From Streptomyces cyaneus (lineage in GTDB: Bacteria > Actinomycetota > Actinomycetes > Streptomycetales > Streptomycetaceae): a stretch of DNA of 64,000 bases. The stretch is taken from assembly GCF_004028635.1 (NCBI RefSeq), contig NZ_ML138678.1:930001-994000 (forward strand). The letters run 5' to 3'. Under the pieces are notes generated by a model that worked only from the letters and a program-made list of their open reading frames with translations, was not told the origin of the DNA and did not search any database. This document shows, piece by piece, positions 1 through 9,254 of the stretch. The translations under genes and the position numbers were made by a program. The first letter of the stretch is position 1; each line of letters starts with the position of its first letter.

Positions 1-566
1 TCACCGGCACCAGCTACCTGGACTCCGACCCGCGCGTCCGCGTCGTACGCCCGTACCTGGACGAGGCGTCCGAGGCGCTGGGCGAGACGATCCACATGGG
101 GCGGCTGGACGGCCGGGACGTGGCGTATCTGGCGACGCGGGAGTCGCACGAGTACCTGCGGACGATCAGCCGGGTGGGCCGCCGCCTCCCGGCGCACGCG
201 GGAGCCCTGGGCAAGGCGCTGCTGGCCGAACGCCCCGACGGCGACCTGCCCGAGGGCCCGTACGAGTCCCTCACCCCCAACACCCACACCACCCGTGAGT
301 CCCTCGCCGCCGATCTCGCCGAGGTGCGGGCGCGCGGCTACTCGGTCGACCGCGAGGAGGGCGTCCTCGGCATCGTCGGCTTCGGCTTCGCCCTGCGCTA
401 CGACTCCCCGGCCCAGGACGCGATCAGCTGCTCGGTGCCGGTGGCCCGGCTGTCGGCGGGGCATGAGGAGCGGATCGTCGCGGTGATGCGGGAGATCAGG
501 GCGAAGATCGAGGCGACGGTTCCCGGCGGGGTCGGCGGCAGCGGGTCGGTGCACTGGCGCAGCTGA
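1..566 (+). CDS. IclR-family transcriptional regulator, C-terminal part (5' end outside window)
   Basis: The reading frame is open from the window edge (codons begin at base 3) to a TGA at 564-566, so only the effector-binding half of the protein is present. It reads as the C-terminal ligand-sensing domain of IclR regulators: the stretch HAGALGKALLAERP and the later segment RGYSVDREEGVLGIVGFG are typical of this domain, as is the closing EERIVAVMREIRAKIEATV helix. The N-terminal winged helix must lie upstream. IclR proteins control catabolic or efflux genes in response to small molecules. An MFS transporter gene follows on the same strand, so it is a plausible target, but that link is inference from position only. 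Confidence 0.85.
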   Translation, partial: TGTSYLDSDPRVRVVRPYLDEASEALGETIHMGRLDGRDVAYLATRESHEYLRTISRVGRRLPAHAGALGKALLAERPDGDLPEGPYESLTPNTHTTRESLAADLAEVRARGYSVDREEGVLGIVGFGFALRYDSPAQDAISCSVPVARLSAGHEERIVAVMREIRAKIEATVPGGVGGSGSVHWRS

Positions 567-752
567 AGCGCCAGGCGAGGGCACCTTCTACCCGCACTAT
601 CCCTCCCCAAACAGAACGTGCCCCAGATCACACCCCCCTCCCTTCTTCACTCCTGTCCCTGCTTGATACAAATTCCTCGCGCGTTCCTGTCCGTCGACGG
701 CCTGCGCCCTCCCCTCTTCGAGCCGCTTCTTTCGCATGCCCTGGGAACGCCC

Positions 753-1937
753 GTGTTCGCCCCCCGCACCACCCCCTGGCCCCTCGTTGCCCTTTTCACG
801 GCCGGGTACCTCGCCCCGTATCTGCTGCCGACGGTCGTCGGCAGGCTCGACTCCGGGCTTCCGCTCTCCCCCACCCAGGCGGGCGCCGTCGGCAGCGCGC
901 TGCTGCTGAGCTCGGCGTCGGCGGGGTTCGCGCTGGCCTCCCGCGTCGAACGGATCGGGGCGCGGACCCTGGCACGCATCGGACTCGTCCTCGCCGTCGT
1001 CGGCTACGGCGGGGCGGCGCTCACCCACGCCGTACCGGCCGTCGTGCTCGGCACGCTCGTCGGCGGGTTCGGCTCGGGTACGGCGACGGCGGTCGCCGCC
1101 ACCGGAATCGCCGCCCTGCGCGACCCCCACCGAGCCACCACCCTCGGCCTCCTCGGCGTCTCCGCCCTCGCGGGCGCCGTCTATCTGACGGTCCCCCACC
1201 TCGGCCCCGGGCACGGCCTCCCGCTCGCCGCGATCGCCCTCACGGCGCTCGCCGTAGGGCCGCTGACGGGACGGCTCCCCGCCGCCACGGCCACCTCACG
1301 ACAGGGCTGGGACACCTCCCCCGTCCCCCACCGCCGCCAGGGCCTGATGCTCGCCGCCTGCATGCTGTGCTGGTCCCTCGCCCAGAACTCCCTCTGGGGC
1401 GTCAGCGGCCGAATCGGCCTGAACCAGGCGCATCTGACGGAGGCCACGGTCGGCGCGGTGTTCGCCGTGGCGCTCGGCGCCGGGCTGCTGGGCGTCACCG
1501 GGGCGGGCGCGCTCGGCCCGCGCCTCGGCCGCGCGCTGCCCATCGGCGCGGGCACGGCCCTCATCGCGGCCTGCATCGCGCTCAGCGCGTCCGCCACCGA
1601 CCTGACGACCTTCGCCACCGGCGAGATCGCCTGGAACACGCTCTACCCGATCGTCCTGTCGTACGTCATCGGCCTCGCCGCCTCCCTCGACACCCGCGGC
1701 CGCTGGGCGGTGCTCGTCGGCTCGGCGTCGTCGCTGGGCACGGCGGCGGGCCCGCTGACCGGAAGCGTGCTGTCGGCGCAGGCCGGGTTCCCGGTCATGG
1801 GCGCGGTGCTGGCGGTCGGGCTGCTGGTGATCGCCGTACCGATGACGGCGGTGGCGCTGGGCACGGGCAGGCGCCCGATGCCGGTGGTGGAGATCGCGGT
1901 GGAGGCACCTGCCTACGACAAGGCAACAGCAGCCTGA
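753..1937 (+). CDS. MFS transporter
   Basis: A hydrophobic protein of about 394 residues with roughly twelve membrane-spanning stretches, beginning with PWPLVALFTAGYLAPYLLPTVVG, and the glycine/alanine-rich helices of the major facilitator superfamily. The frame is open from a GTG at 618, but residues coded by 618-752 do not look like transporter sequence and contain an AT-rich promoter-like patch (TTGATACAAATT near 661-674). I therefore prefer the GTG at 753, which has GGGA a few bases upstream. The substrate cannot be told from sequence. The gene follows an IclR regulator by about 190 bp and ends just before a terminator-like hairpin. Confidence 0.8.
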   Translation: MFAPRTTPWPLVALFTAGYLAPYLLPTVVGRLDSGLPLSPTQAGAVGSALLLSSASAGFALASRVERIGARTLARIGLVLAVVGYGGAALTHAVPAVVLGTLVGGFGSGTATAVAATGIAALRDPHRATTLGLLGVSALAGAVYLTVPHLGPGHGLPLAAIALTALAVGPLTGRLPAATATSRQGWDTSPVPHRRQGLMLAACMLCWSLAQNSLWGVSGRIGLNQAHLTEATVGAVFAVALGAGLLGVTGAGALGPRLGRALPIGAGTALIAACIALSASATDLTTFATGEIAWNTLYPIVLSYVIGLAASLDTRGRWAVLVGSASSLGTAAGPLTGSVLSAQAGFPVMGAVLAVGLLVIAVPMTAVALGTGRRPMPVVEIAVEAPAYDKATAA

Positions 1938-2029
1938 GCGCCCTGAAGGGGCGCGGGGCTGTGCTGGATTTGCGGCTACCGCCACGTGGGCGCGACCAGC
2001 CCCCACCGGCCCGCAGCGTCGTCACTCAC
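1938..2029. repeat. Intergenic repeat with terminator-like hairpin (GCGCCC-TGAAG-GGGCGC)
   Basis: Directly after the MFS stop codon lies the hairpin 1938-1954, followed by a block (GGGGCTGTGCTGG... to ...CCGGCCCGCAGCGTC) that I recognise as a common Streptomyces intergenic sequence. A shorter relative (CCCGCCCCGAAGGGGCGCGGG) occurs at about 24301-24322. It sits between two convergent genes and probably acts as a bidirectional terminator. Confidence 0.6.
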
Positions 2030-3046
2030 CTACGAGAACTCGTACGCCTCGACCTCCGCGAGATACCTCTCACGCCTCGCCTCGTCATCCTCCAGGAAGG
2101 CCGCCAAAAAGGAGTTCCGAGCCAGCTCGCGCAGCCGGTCCTCGGTCAGGCCCAGCGCCGAGCGCACCGCGTCGAAGTTGTCGCCGGCGTACCCGCCGAA
2201 GTAGGCCGGGTCGTCGGAGTTGACCGTGCACATCAGCCCGGCGTCCAGCATGGCGGGCAGGGGGTGCTCGGCGAGGACGTCGACGGTCCGCAGCCGCACG
2301 TTCGACAGCGGACACAGCGTCAGCGGCACCCGCTCCCGCACCAGCCGCTCGACCAGCGCCGGGTCCTCCATGCACCGCAGCCCGTGGTCGACGCGCTCGA
2401 CGCCGAGGACGTCGAGGGCCTCGGTGATGTAGGCGGGCGGCCCCTCCTCACCCGCGTGCGCGACGCGCCGCAGGCCGAGGGCGGCGGCGGCCTCGTACAC
2501 CTCGCGGAACTTCACCGGCGGGTGGCCGACCTCGGCCGAGTCCAGGCCCACGCCGACGATCCGGTCGAGATACGGCTCGGCGGCCCGGAGCGTCTCCATG
2601 GCCGACTCGGCGGAGTCGTCGCGCAGGAAGCACATGATGAGCCGCGTGGAGACGCCGTGGTTGGCCTCACTGCTCCCCAGCGCCCGCCACAGCCCCTCGA
2701 CGACCGTCCCCAGCTCCACCCCCCGCTTGGTGTGGGCCTGCGGGTCGAAGAAGATCTCCGCGTGCCGCACGCCCTGCGCGGCGGCGCGGGCGAGGTAGGC
2801 GTTCGCGAGGTCCTCGAAGTCCCGCTCGGTGAGCAGGACGGCCATGAGCTCGTAGTACAGGTTCAGAAAGGACTGGAGGTCCTCGAACTGGTAGGCCTTG
2901 CGGAGCTCGTCGGTGTCGCCGTAAGGCAGCTGGACGCCGTTGCGTCCGGCCAGTTCGAAGGCGAGCTCGGGTTCGAGGGTGCCTTCGATGTGGAGGTGCA
3001 GTTCTGCTTTGGGGAGGGACATCGAAGCATCGTACGGCGGTCTCAT
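2030..3046 (-). CDS. add: Adenosine deaminase
   Basis: The protein has the zinc-binding HLHIEG motif at the start (after MSLPKAE), the HAGE motif (RVAHAGEEG) and the SDDPA motif near the end, which are the metal and catalytic signatures of adenosine/adenine deaminases that convert adenosine to inosine. About 330-338 residues, normal for the family. Two starts are possible: ATG at 3046, which overlaps the stop of the upstream RNase Z gene in an ATGA arrangement (translational coupling), and ATG at 3022, which begins the conserved [15 protein letters not shown] give 3046 because of the overlap, although neither has a clear ribosome site. Whether the substrate is adenosine or adenine or another aminated base is not certain from sequence. 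Confidence 0.88.
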   Translation of the reverse strand: MRPPYDASMSLPKAELHLHIEGTLEPELAFELAGRNGVQLPYGDTDELRKAYQFEDLQSFLNLYYELMAVLLTERDFEDLANAYLARAAAQGVRHAEIFFDPQAHTKRGVELGTVVEGLWRALGSSEANHGVSTRLIMCFLRDDSAESAMETLRAAEPYLDRIVGVGLDSAEVGHPPVKFREVYEAAAALGLRRVAHAGEEGPPAYITEALDVLGVERVDHGLRCMEDPALVERLVRERVPLTLCPLSNVRLRTVDVLAEHPLPAMLDAGLMCTVNSDDPAYFGGYAGDNFDAVRSALGLTEDRLRELARNSFLAAFLEDDEARRERYLAEVEAYEFS

Positions 3047-3948
3047 CGACGTTTCGGTAGCGGCACCCGGAGCAGGTCGTGTGCGACCGTCAACTCCCCG
3101 TCGAAACCGGCGTCCCGTGCCTGCCGCTCGAACTCGTCGGGCTCGGTGTAGCGCTGACTGAAGTGGGTGAGCACGAGATGCCGTACGCCACAGTCGAGCG
3201 CGACGCGGGCGGCTTGACCGGCGGTCAGGTGACCGTGCTCGACGGCGAGTTCGACATCCTCGTCCAGGAAGGTGGACTCGATGACGAGCATGTCGCAGCC
3301 GTCGGCCAGGGTGTACACCCCGTCGCACAGCCGAGTGTCCATGACGAACGCGAACCGCTGCCCGCGCCGCACCTCACTGACGTCGTCGAGGCAGACCCCG
3401 CCGAGCACCCCCTCCCGCTGGAGCCGCCCGACGTCCGGCCCCTTGATGCCGTGCGCGGCGAGCCGTTCGGGCAGCATGCGGCGGCCGTCGGGCTCGACGA
3501 GGCGATAGCCGTACGACTCCACGGGGTGCGACAGCCGGGCGGTCTCCAGCCGGTAGCCACCGGTGTCGGTTATGACGCCGTCGGCGCTGACCGGGGCCTG
3601 CGCGAGGTCGACGGTCTCGCGGTAGGCGGTGGCGTAGCGCAGCCGGTCGAAGAAGCGCTGGCCGGAACGCGGGTAGTGGGCGGTGACGGGATGCGGAACC
3701 TTGTCGAGGTTGATCCGCTGGATGACGCCGGCGAGGCCGAGGGAGTGGTCCCCGTGGAAGTGGGTGACGCAGATCCGATTCAGGTCGTGCGCGGCGACTC
3801 CGGCACGCAGCATCTGCCGCTGCGTGCCCTCGCCGGGGTCGAAGAGGATGCCCTCCCCGTCCCACCGCAACAGATAGCCGTTGTGGTTCCGGTGACGGGT
3901 CGGCACCTGGCTCGCTGTCCCGAGGACAACCAATTCACGCACGGACAA
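3043..3948 (-). CDS. rnz: Ribonuclease Z (tRNA 3' endonuclease)
   Basis: A 301-residue metallo-beta-lactamase-fold protein with the zinc motif H63-F-H65-G-D67-H68 ([14 protein letters not shown]) and the N-terminal [20 protein letters not shown] stretch typical of RNase Z, which trims the 3' trailer of tRNA precursors. That role fits an organism where tRNAs such as the two tRNA-Ala genes in this window do not encode CCA. The start is TTG at 3948; an in-frame GTG at 3942 is an alternative two codons later. It is followed by the deaminase gene with a 4-bp stop/start overlap, so the two are likely co-translated. Confidence 0.93.
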   Translation of the reverse strand: MSVRELVVLGTASQVPTRHRNHNGYLLRWDGEGILFDPGEGTQRQMLRAGVAAHDLNRICVTHFHGDHSLGLAGVIQRINLDKVPHPVTAHYPRSGQRFFDRLRYATAYRETVDLAQAPVSADGVITDTGGYRLETARLSHPVESYGYRLVEPDGRRMLPERLAAHGIKGPDVGRLQREGVLGGVCLDDVSEVRRGQRFAFVMDTRLCDGVYTLADGCDMLVIESTFLDEDVELAVEHGHLTAGQAARVALDCGVRHLVLTHFSQRYTEPDEFERQARDAGFDGELTVAHDLLRVPLPKRR

Positions 3949-3956
3949 GGCGACTT

Positions 3957-4003
3957 CGACCTACTTCGAGTTCTTTCGACTTACTTCGACTTACTTCGAC
4001 TTA
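3957..4003. repeat. Short direct repeats (about 10 bp, ACTTCGACTT) upstream of rnz
   Basis: The stretch between the HIT gene and rnz consists of tandem copies of a decamer, CTTACTTCGA, at least three of them exact, with degenerate copies (CCTACTTCGAG, CTTTCGA) before them. It fills nearly all of the 52-bp gap between rnz and the HIT gene, so it lies in the rnz ribosome-binding region and beside the HIT stop codon. Confidence 0.7.
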
Positions 4004-4354
4004 TCCGGGGGGCCACTGCAGGCCGCGGCCGCCGAGGATGTGGGCGTGGGCGTGCCAGACGGTCTGGCCGGCGCCGGGACCGGTGTTGAAGACGATGCGG
4101 TAGCTCTCCAGCTTGTCCTCGTCGGCGACGGCCTGGGCCTCGCGCAGGACGTCCGCGGCGAGGGTCGGTTCGGCGGTGGCGAGGGCGGAGGCGTCCCGGT
4201 AGTGCGCCTTCGGGATGACCAGGACGTGGGTGGGCGCCTGGGGGTTGATGTCCCGGAACGCGACGGTCGTGTCCGTCTCCCGCACGATCGTCGCCGGGAC
4301 ATGTCCCTCGGCGATCTTGCAGAACAGACAGTCGTCCTGCGGCTCCCCTGCCAT
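4001..4354 (-). CDS. HIT-family nucleotide-binding hydrolase
   Basis: A 117-residue protein with the histidine triad H101-A-H103-A-H105-ILGG near the C terminus and the N-terminal pair of CxxC-like cysteines in DDCLFCKI, as in HINT-type hydrolases that cleave nucleoside phosphoramidates or aminoacyl-AMP. The ATG at 4354 is preceded by a clear AGGAGG (complement of 4361-4366), which fixes the start; the frame is open further upstream but that part is repeat sequence. It sits upstream of rnz and add on the same strand, with a 52-bp gap. Confidence 0.93.
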   Translation of the reverse strand: MAGEPQDDCLFCKIAEGHVPATIVRETDTTVAFRDINPQAPTHVLVIPKAHYRDASALATAEPTLAADVLREAQAVADEDKLESYRIVFNTGPGAGQTVWHAHAHILGGRGLQWPPG

Positions 4355-4379
4355 GCGTTGCCTCCTGACGCCGGGTGAT

Positions 4380-4704
4380 CTCTTACGGGGGCATGCTATC
4401 GCCGGGCCGCCAGGGTTCCTCGCCCCCGCCGCCCCTACCCTTCCCGTCCTTGAAGGGGCTCCGCCCCTTCGACCCCACCAGGGGGCTCCGCCCCCTGGAC
4501 CCCCGCTCCTCAAACGCCGGAGGGGCTGAGTTTTCCAGCCCGCCCGGCATTCGAAGACGAGGGGGCTTCACCTCTCAGCGCCGGCCAGCATCATCCAGCC
4601 CGTCCGGCGTTTGAGGACGAGGCCCGTTCAGGGCCGAAGCGGGGGTCTGGGGGCCGCAGGCCCCCAGGGACGGGACGGGTAGGGGCGGCGGGGGCGAAGA
4701 GGGC
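4380..4704. repeat. Composite intergenic repeat region with inverted GC-rich palindromes
   Basis: No gene is seen in this 350-bp gap. It is built from repeat units: CTTGAAGGGGCTCCGCCCCTTC, AGGGGGCTCCGCCCCCTGGACCCCC, two versions of a CCAGCCCGTCCGGCGTTTGAGGA-like unit, and the palindrome GGGGGTCTGGGGGCCGCAGGCCCCCA. Bases 4596-4666 are identical to 53353-53423, and bases around 4431-4480 are the reverse complement of sequence at about 53431-53471. These units look like REP-type Streptomyces repeats and would form strong hairpins. Confidence 0.8.
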
Positions 4705-7700
4705 TCAGTGGTCCGGCAGCGGTGGCGCTGACTTCGCCGGGCGTTCCTCCAGCCCCGCCAACGCGATCCGCACCGCCTCGTCCAGCTGAGCATCCCGCCC
4801 CGCCACCCAGTCCTGCGGACGCTGCACCACCTCCACGTCCGGATCGACCCCGTGGTTCTCCAAGTCCCAGCCGTACCCCTCCAGCCAGATGGCGTACTTC
4901 GGCTGGGTGATCAGCGTGCCGTCGACCAGCAGATACCGACTGTCGATCCCGATCACACCGCCCCACGTCCGCGTCCCCACCACCGGCCCCAGCCCCAACG
5001 CCTTGATCACCGCGTTGACGATGTCCCCGTCGGAGCCGGAGAACTCGTTCGCCACCGCCACCACAGGCCCCCGCGGGGCGTCCGCCGGATAGCTGTACGG
5101 GCGCATCCCGCGGGGCACCTCCCACCCCACGATCCGGCGTGCCAGCTTCTCCACGACCAGTTGCGAGGTGTGCCCGCCGCCGTTCTCCCGGATGTCCACG
5201 ACGAGCCCCTCCCGGGCCACCTCGACCCGCAGGTCGCGGTGGATCTGGGCCCAGCCCGGCGCCTGCATGTCCGGCACATGGAGGTAGCCGAGCCGCCCGC
5301 CGGACTTCTCGTGGACGTACGCCCGCCGGTCCGCCACCCACGCGTGGTACCGCAGGGGCTCCTCGTCGGCGATCGGGACCACGACCGCATGCCGTACGTC
5401 CCCACCCCCGGTCGGCGAGATCGTCAGCTCCACGGCCTTACCCGCCGTACCGACTAGCAGCGGCCCGGGCCCGGTCACCGGATCCACCGGCACCCCGGCG
5501 ACCGCCACGATCGCGTCCCCGGCCCGCACCGCGACCCCCGGCGCGGCCAGCGGCGCCCTGGCCTCGGGGTCGGACGTCTCGGACGGCAGGATGCGGTCGA
5601 TCCGCCAACTGCCGTCCGGATGGCGGGAGATGTCGGCGCCGAGCAGCCCCTGCCGGGCCCCGCCGCCGTACCCGCCGCGCGACGCGACGTACGCGTGCGA
5701 GGTGCCCAGCTCGCCCTGTACCTCCCACAGCAGATCCATCAGGTCGTCGTGGGTGGCGACCCGGTCGAGCAGCGGGCGGTAGCGGTCCAGCACCCCCGTC
5801 CAGTCCACGCCGTTCATGTCCGGCCGCCAGAAGTGGTCGCGCATGATGCGGCCGGTCTCCTCGAACATCTGCCGCCACTCCGCCGACGGGTCGACGCTCT
5901 GCCGTACGCGCGTCAGGTCCACGGTGATGTTCGAGTCGCTGTCGTCGTCGCCGGAGGCCCGCCGGTCGCTGGGGACGACCTTGAGCCTGCCGTCGGTCCA
6001 CAGCAGCAGCCGCTTGCCGTCGCCGCTGACCTCGAAGTGGTCGGCGTCGTCGGCGAGATGCTCCACGCGCCGCTGGAGCAGGTCGTAGCGCTCCATCTCG
6101 GTCTTGGGCTCGGGGTCGTCGGGTGTGGCCCGGGAGGCACCGAGGGCGCCGCGTACGGGATGCCGTAGCCACAGCACTCCGTCCTTCGCGGCCCGCAGAT
6201 TGGTGTAGCGGGCGGCCTCGACCGGGAACGGCACGATCCGGTCGGCGAGCCCTTCGAGGTCGATCCGGGTGGCCGGGGTGCCCTCGCTGTCGGGTGTCTC
6301 GTCCTTGTCGGGCGCGTCGAAGGGGCGTCCGTGCCGCTGCGGACCGAAGGGGGACGGGGTCGTCGCCGCCAGGGTGATCAGGTGGGGGCGGGAGCCGACC
6401 ACGAAGGCGAGGTCGAAGACGTGCTCGTCGTAGACGGGGTCGAAGGCCCGCGTCGACAGGAACACCAGGTGCTTGCCGTCCTGGGTGAACGCGGGCGCGT
6501 AGTCCTGGAAGCGCAGCGGGGTCGCCTCGGAGACCGACAGGTCGGTGGTGTTGGCGAGTTTCAGCTGGCTCAGCGGGCGCGGGCCGGGGTGCGACCAGGC
6601 GAGCCAGGCCGAGTCGGGCGAGAAGACCAGCCCGGAGACGTCCCCGTCCTCGCTGCGGTCGACCTCGCGGACCTCGCCGGTCTCCCGTTCGACGAGCAGC
6701 AGCCGCCCGTCGTGTGCGGCGACCGCCGCCCGGCTCCCGTCGGGCGCCATGGCGAGCTCCAGGACCCGGCCCAACTGCCCGGCGCCGAGCCTGCGCGGTG
6801 TGGCCCCCGGTGCGAGCCCGGTCGCGGGCGCGAACTCCAGCGCGTCGTCGCCCTCCGCGTCCGTCACCCACACCACCCACTCCTCGCCCTCCGCCCGGAA
6901 GGTGCGCGGCAGCCGGGCCCGTACGCCGGGCTCGGCGGCGAGCGCACGGGCGGGACCGGAGCGATGGGTGACCCAGTGCACGGCGCCCCGGACACAGACC
7001 GCGCTGCCGCGCGCGGTGTGGTCGGGCGCCGCCGCCCCGAACGAGCGGGCGGCGTTCAGCGGGTAGGGCTGCCGGTCGGTGCGCTGCCCGCCGAGCCGGA
7101 TGTCGAGCGGGCGCGGCTCGGCGCCGTCGAGGTCGTCCAGGAGCCACAGTTGCCCGGCGCAGGCGTACACGACCCGGGTGCCGTCGCTCGCGGCATGCCG
7201 GGCGTAGAAGCCCTCGAGGGGCGTGTGGCGGCGTAGATCGGACCCGTCGGCGAGGGACGAGTACACGGCCCCGACGCCCTCATGGTCGGAGAGGAACGCG
7301 ATCCGCTCCCCCACCCACGTCGGGTACTCGATGTTCCCGTCCAGCTCCTCGTGAAGCCGTACGAAGTCACCGTCGCCCTCGGCTCCCCGATCGATCCACA
7401 ACTTGCCCGCCGTACCGCCCCGGTAGCGCTTCCAGCGCGCCGCCTCCAGCCCCATCGGCGCCGACGCGAGCACCAGGTGGGGCCCGTGGACGACATCGGC
7501 GACGGGGCCGTACGGCAGCACGGTGGCCGGTCCGCCGTCGAGCGGGACCGTGTGGGCCCAGGTGCGGCGGCTGCCCGCCTGGCCCTGGGCGCTGATCGCG
7601 AGGACCTCGCCGTCAGGGGTCCAGCCTCGCACCCGGGTCTGCCAGCTGCCCCAGTACGTGAGGCGCTTCGAGGGGCCCCCGTCGACCGGCGCGATGTGCA

Positions 7701-7923
7701 CCTCGGGGGCGCCGTCACGGGTGGAGGTCCAGGCGACGGTCGTACCGTCGGGCGAGATGCGCGGCAGGCTGACCGGCACGTTGTCGGCACTGACCCGCCA
7801 GGCCCGGCCACCGTCGAGGGGGGCGAGCCATACGTCGTCCTCGGCGGTGAAGGCGACCAGGTCGCCGTGCAGATGCGGATACCGGAGATACGAAGACGAT
7901 CCGGGCGTCACGGACTGAGTCAC
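4705..7923 (-). CDS. Tricorn-like S41-family serine protease
   Basis: A 1072-residue protein with the tricorn architecture: N-terminal beta-propeller repeats (about residues 15-670; WRVSADNVPVSLPRISPDG, SPDSAWLAWSHP), a helical linker, a PDZ-like segment (about 770-850) and a C-terminal S41 peptidase domain. Residues matching the catalytic tetrad can be placed: S742-H743 in LGTSHAYV, nucleophile S964 in NEFSGSDGD, and a glutamate in WDLENHGVDPD. These positions nearly coincide with S745, H746, S965 and E1023 of archaeal tricorn. No signal peptide or membrane segment is seen, so it acts in the cytosol, probably degrading oligopeptides left by the proteasome. The start is GTG at 7923. Confidence 0.92.
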   Translation of the reverse strand: MTQSVTPGSSSYLRYPHLHGDLVAFTAEDDVWLAPLDGGRAWRVSADNVPVSLPRISPDGTTVAWTSTRDGAPEVHIAPVDGGPSKRLTYWGSWQTRVRGWTPDGEVLAISAQGQAGSRRTWAHTVPLDGGPATVLPYGPVADVVHGPHLVLASAPMGLEAARWKRYRGGTAGKLWIDRGAEGDGDFVRLHEELDGNIEYPTWVGERIAFLSDHEGVGAVYSSLADGSDLRRHTPLEGFYARHAASDGTRVVYACAGQLWLLDDLDGAEPRPLDIRLGGQRTDRQPYPLNAARSFGAAAPDHTARGSAVCVRGAVHWVTHRSGPARALAAEPGVRARLPRTFRAEGEEWVVWVTDAEGDDALEFAPATGLAPGATPRRLGAGQLGRVLELAMAPDGSRAAVAAHDGRLLLVERETGEVREVDRSEDGDVSGLVFSPDSAWLAWSHPGPRPLSQLKLANTTDLSVSEATPLRFQDYAPAFTQDGKHLVFLSTRAFDPVYDEHVFDLAFVVGSRPHLITLAATTPSPFGPQRHGRPFDAPDKDETPDSEGTPATRIDLEGLADRIVPFPVEAARYTNLRAAKDGVLWLRHPVRGALGASRATPDDPEPKTEMERYDLLQRRVEHLADDADHFEVSGDGKRLLLWTDGRLKVVPSDRRASGDDDSDSNITVDLTRVRQSVDPSAEWRQMFEETGRIMRDHFWRPDMNGVDWTGVLDRYRPLLDRVATHDDLMDLLWEVQGELGTSHAYVASRGGYGGGARQGLLGADISRHPDGSWRIDRILPSETSDPEARAPLAAPGVAVRAGDAIVAVAGVPVDPVTGPGPLLVGTAGKAVELTISPTGGGDVRHAVVVPIADEEPLRYHAWVADRRAYVHEKSGGRLGYLHVPDMQAPGWAQIHRDLRVEVAREGLVVDIRENGGGHTSQLVVEKLARRIVGWEVPRGMRPYSYPADAPRGPVVAVANEFSGSDGDIVNAVIKALGLGPVVGTRTWGGVIGIDSRYLLVDGTLITQPKYAIWLEGYGWDLENHGVDPDVEVVQRPQDWVAGRDAQLDEAVRIALAGLEERPAKSAPPLPDH

Positions 7924-7997
7924 CCGATCACCATAAGCAGGGGCAGCGTCCGGGGACAGACCTTTGGATCACTTGCCCAACTCCCGGCCGGGTGCGC

Positions 7998-8594
7998 TCA
8001 CTTGCCCTCCGGCCAGCAGTTCGGGCGCTCCTGGCAGTAGACGGTCTTGGTGACGGTCACCGTGACCGTGGGCCCGGGCTGCTGTCCGTTGCCGGGCGGG
8101 TTGACGGGCGAGGGCGTGGCATTGCAGTTGCCCAGCCCGTTGACGTGGAACCACTCCTTGCCGTCGATCTTGGCGACGAGGTCGCCGCGCACACAGGCGC
8201 CGCTGACGGCCCGGGTGATCCTGCCGGTGACGGTGATGTCCTTGCCGTCCTTGGTCTCGCCTTCGCAGTCGACCTTGACCACGGTGTTCTCGCTCGCCGT
8301 CGGCGCGGCGGAGCCACCGTTGCCTTTGCCGTCCGCGTTGTCGTACGAGCCCGTGCAGTTGAGCCACTGCACGTCGGCCTTCTGCCGCTCCAGCTCCGCG
8401 GTCACGGTCTGGTCGGTCGTGAAGGCCACGGTCGCACTGCTCAGCCCGCCCGGATCACAGGCGACCGCCCCGCCGACGGCGACCACGGCGAGACCCGCCA
8501 CGCCTGCCACGCGCACCACATGCGTGCGACGACCTGCGCGACCCGTGCGCTCCATGCGACCGGCGCGATCCCAAATCCTCCTGAACGCCCCCAT
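7998..8594 (-). CDS. Secreted or lipid-anchored protein of unknown function
   Basis: About 198 residues from an ATG at 8594. An arginine-rich N terminus is followed by a hydrophobic core (VVRVAGVAGLAVVAVGGAVAC), so an export signal is likely. The cysteine in GAVAC could be a lipobox but the -3 residue is not the usual leucine. The mature part has four further cysteines, including a CTG...CEG pattern and CNATPS, and ends in a proline/threonine-rich tail with CQERPNCWPEGK. The pattern suggests a disulfide-bonded DUF4333-like or related surface protein, but I do not recognise it firmly. The open frame extends upstream to 8684, and an alternative ATG exists at 8555. Confidence 0.65.
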   Translation of the reverse strand: MGAFRRIWDRAGRMERTGRAGRRTHVVRVAGVAGLAVVAVGGAVACDPGGLSSATVAFTTDQTVTAELERQKADVQWLNCTGSYDNADGKGNGGSAAPTASENTVVKVDCEGETKDGKDITVTGRITRAVSGACVRGDLVAKIDGKEWFHVNGLGNCNATPSPVNPPGNGQQPGPTVTVTVTKTVYCQERPNCWPEGK

Positions 8595-8705
8595 GGACGG
8601 CAGCCTGCCACTGTCCCCGCCGACGCGGTAGAGCGCATACGGCCACTGACTGCTCTCGCACGTCACAATCGAGCTGTCGCTCAACCCACCCTGCCCGGAG
8701 GACCG

Positions 8706-9254
8706 TTGCCCCCCTCACGGATCCCCGCCCGCGCCCTGCCCGCGCCGCGCACCCCGGACGACGCCGATCAGGTCGGCGCGGACACGGTGACGGACCCGGC
8801 GGGACCGCCCGCGCCACCGCGCCGGCGCCGGGTGCGAATGCTCGTCGACGTGGTCGACCATCCGGATGAAGTCGCCTATGTGACAGCCCTGTTCGAGGAG
8901 CGCGGCTGGGCCGTACGCCTGGCGGAGGGCGACGAGGCGGCGCCCGGCGTGGCGCACCGCACCACGCTGGTCGTCGAGGTCCGCCTGCACGGAGCCCGCC
9001 TCGGCGCCCTGCGCACGGCCACCCGCGGCATCTCCAACGGCTACTCGTACGTCGGATGCGTGGCGACCGGCCCCGGGCGGCTGCTCAATCTGCGCGAACC
9101 CGGTGTGGTACGCGGGATCGTCGACGAGGCGACGGCCCGCCGACTCCTGCCAGGGGGCGCGGAGTTGGACGGCTGGGAGCTGTTCGACGCCGTCCTCAGC
9201 CGCGCAGCAGCAGCCACTCCTGCAGCTCCACCAGGTTCCCCTCCGGGTCCTTGA
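8706..9254 (+). CDS. Hypothetical protein, about 182 residues
   Basis: A TTG at 8706 is preceded by CCCGGAGGACCG, a good ribosome site, and opens a frame of 182 residues. After a proline-rich N terminus comes RRRRVRMLVDVVDHPDEVAYVTALFEERGW and a compact alpha/beta-looking domain ending in GWELFDAVLSRAAAA. I do not recognise a family or catalytic motif. It is divergent from the secreted protein gene and its 3' end overlaps the convergent VOC gene by 59 bp, which is unusual for two real genes but both have clear ribosome sites. Confidence 0.65.
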   Translation: MPPSRIPARALPAPRTPDDADQVGADTVTDPAGPPAPPRRRRVRMLVDVVDHPDEVAYVTALFEERGWAVRLAEGDEAAPGVAHRTTLVVEVRLHGARLGALRTATRGISNGYSYVGCVATGPGRLLNLREPGVVRGIVDEATARRLLPGGAELDGWELFDAVLSRAAAATPAAPPGSPPGP

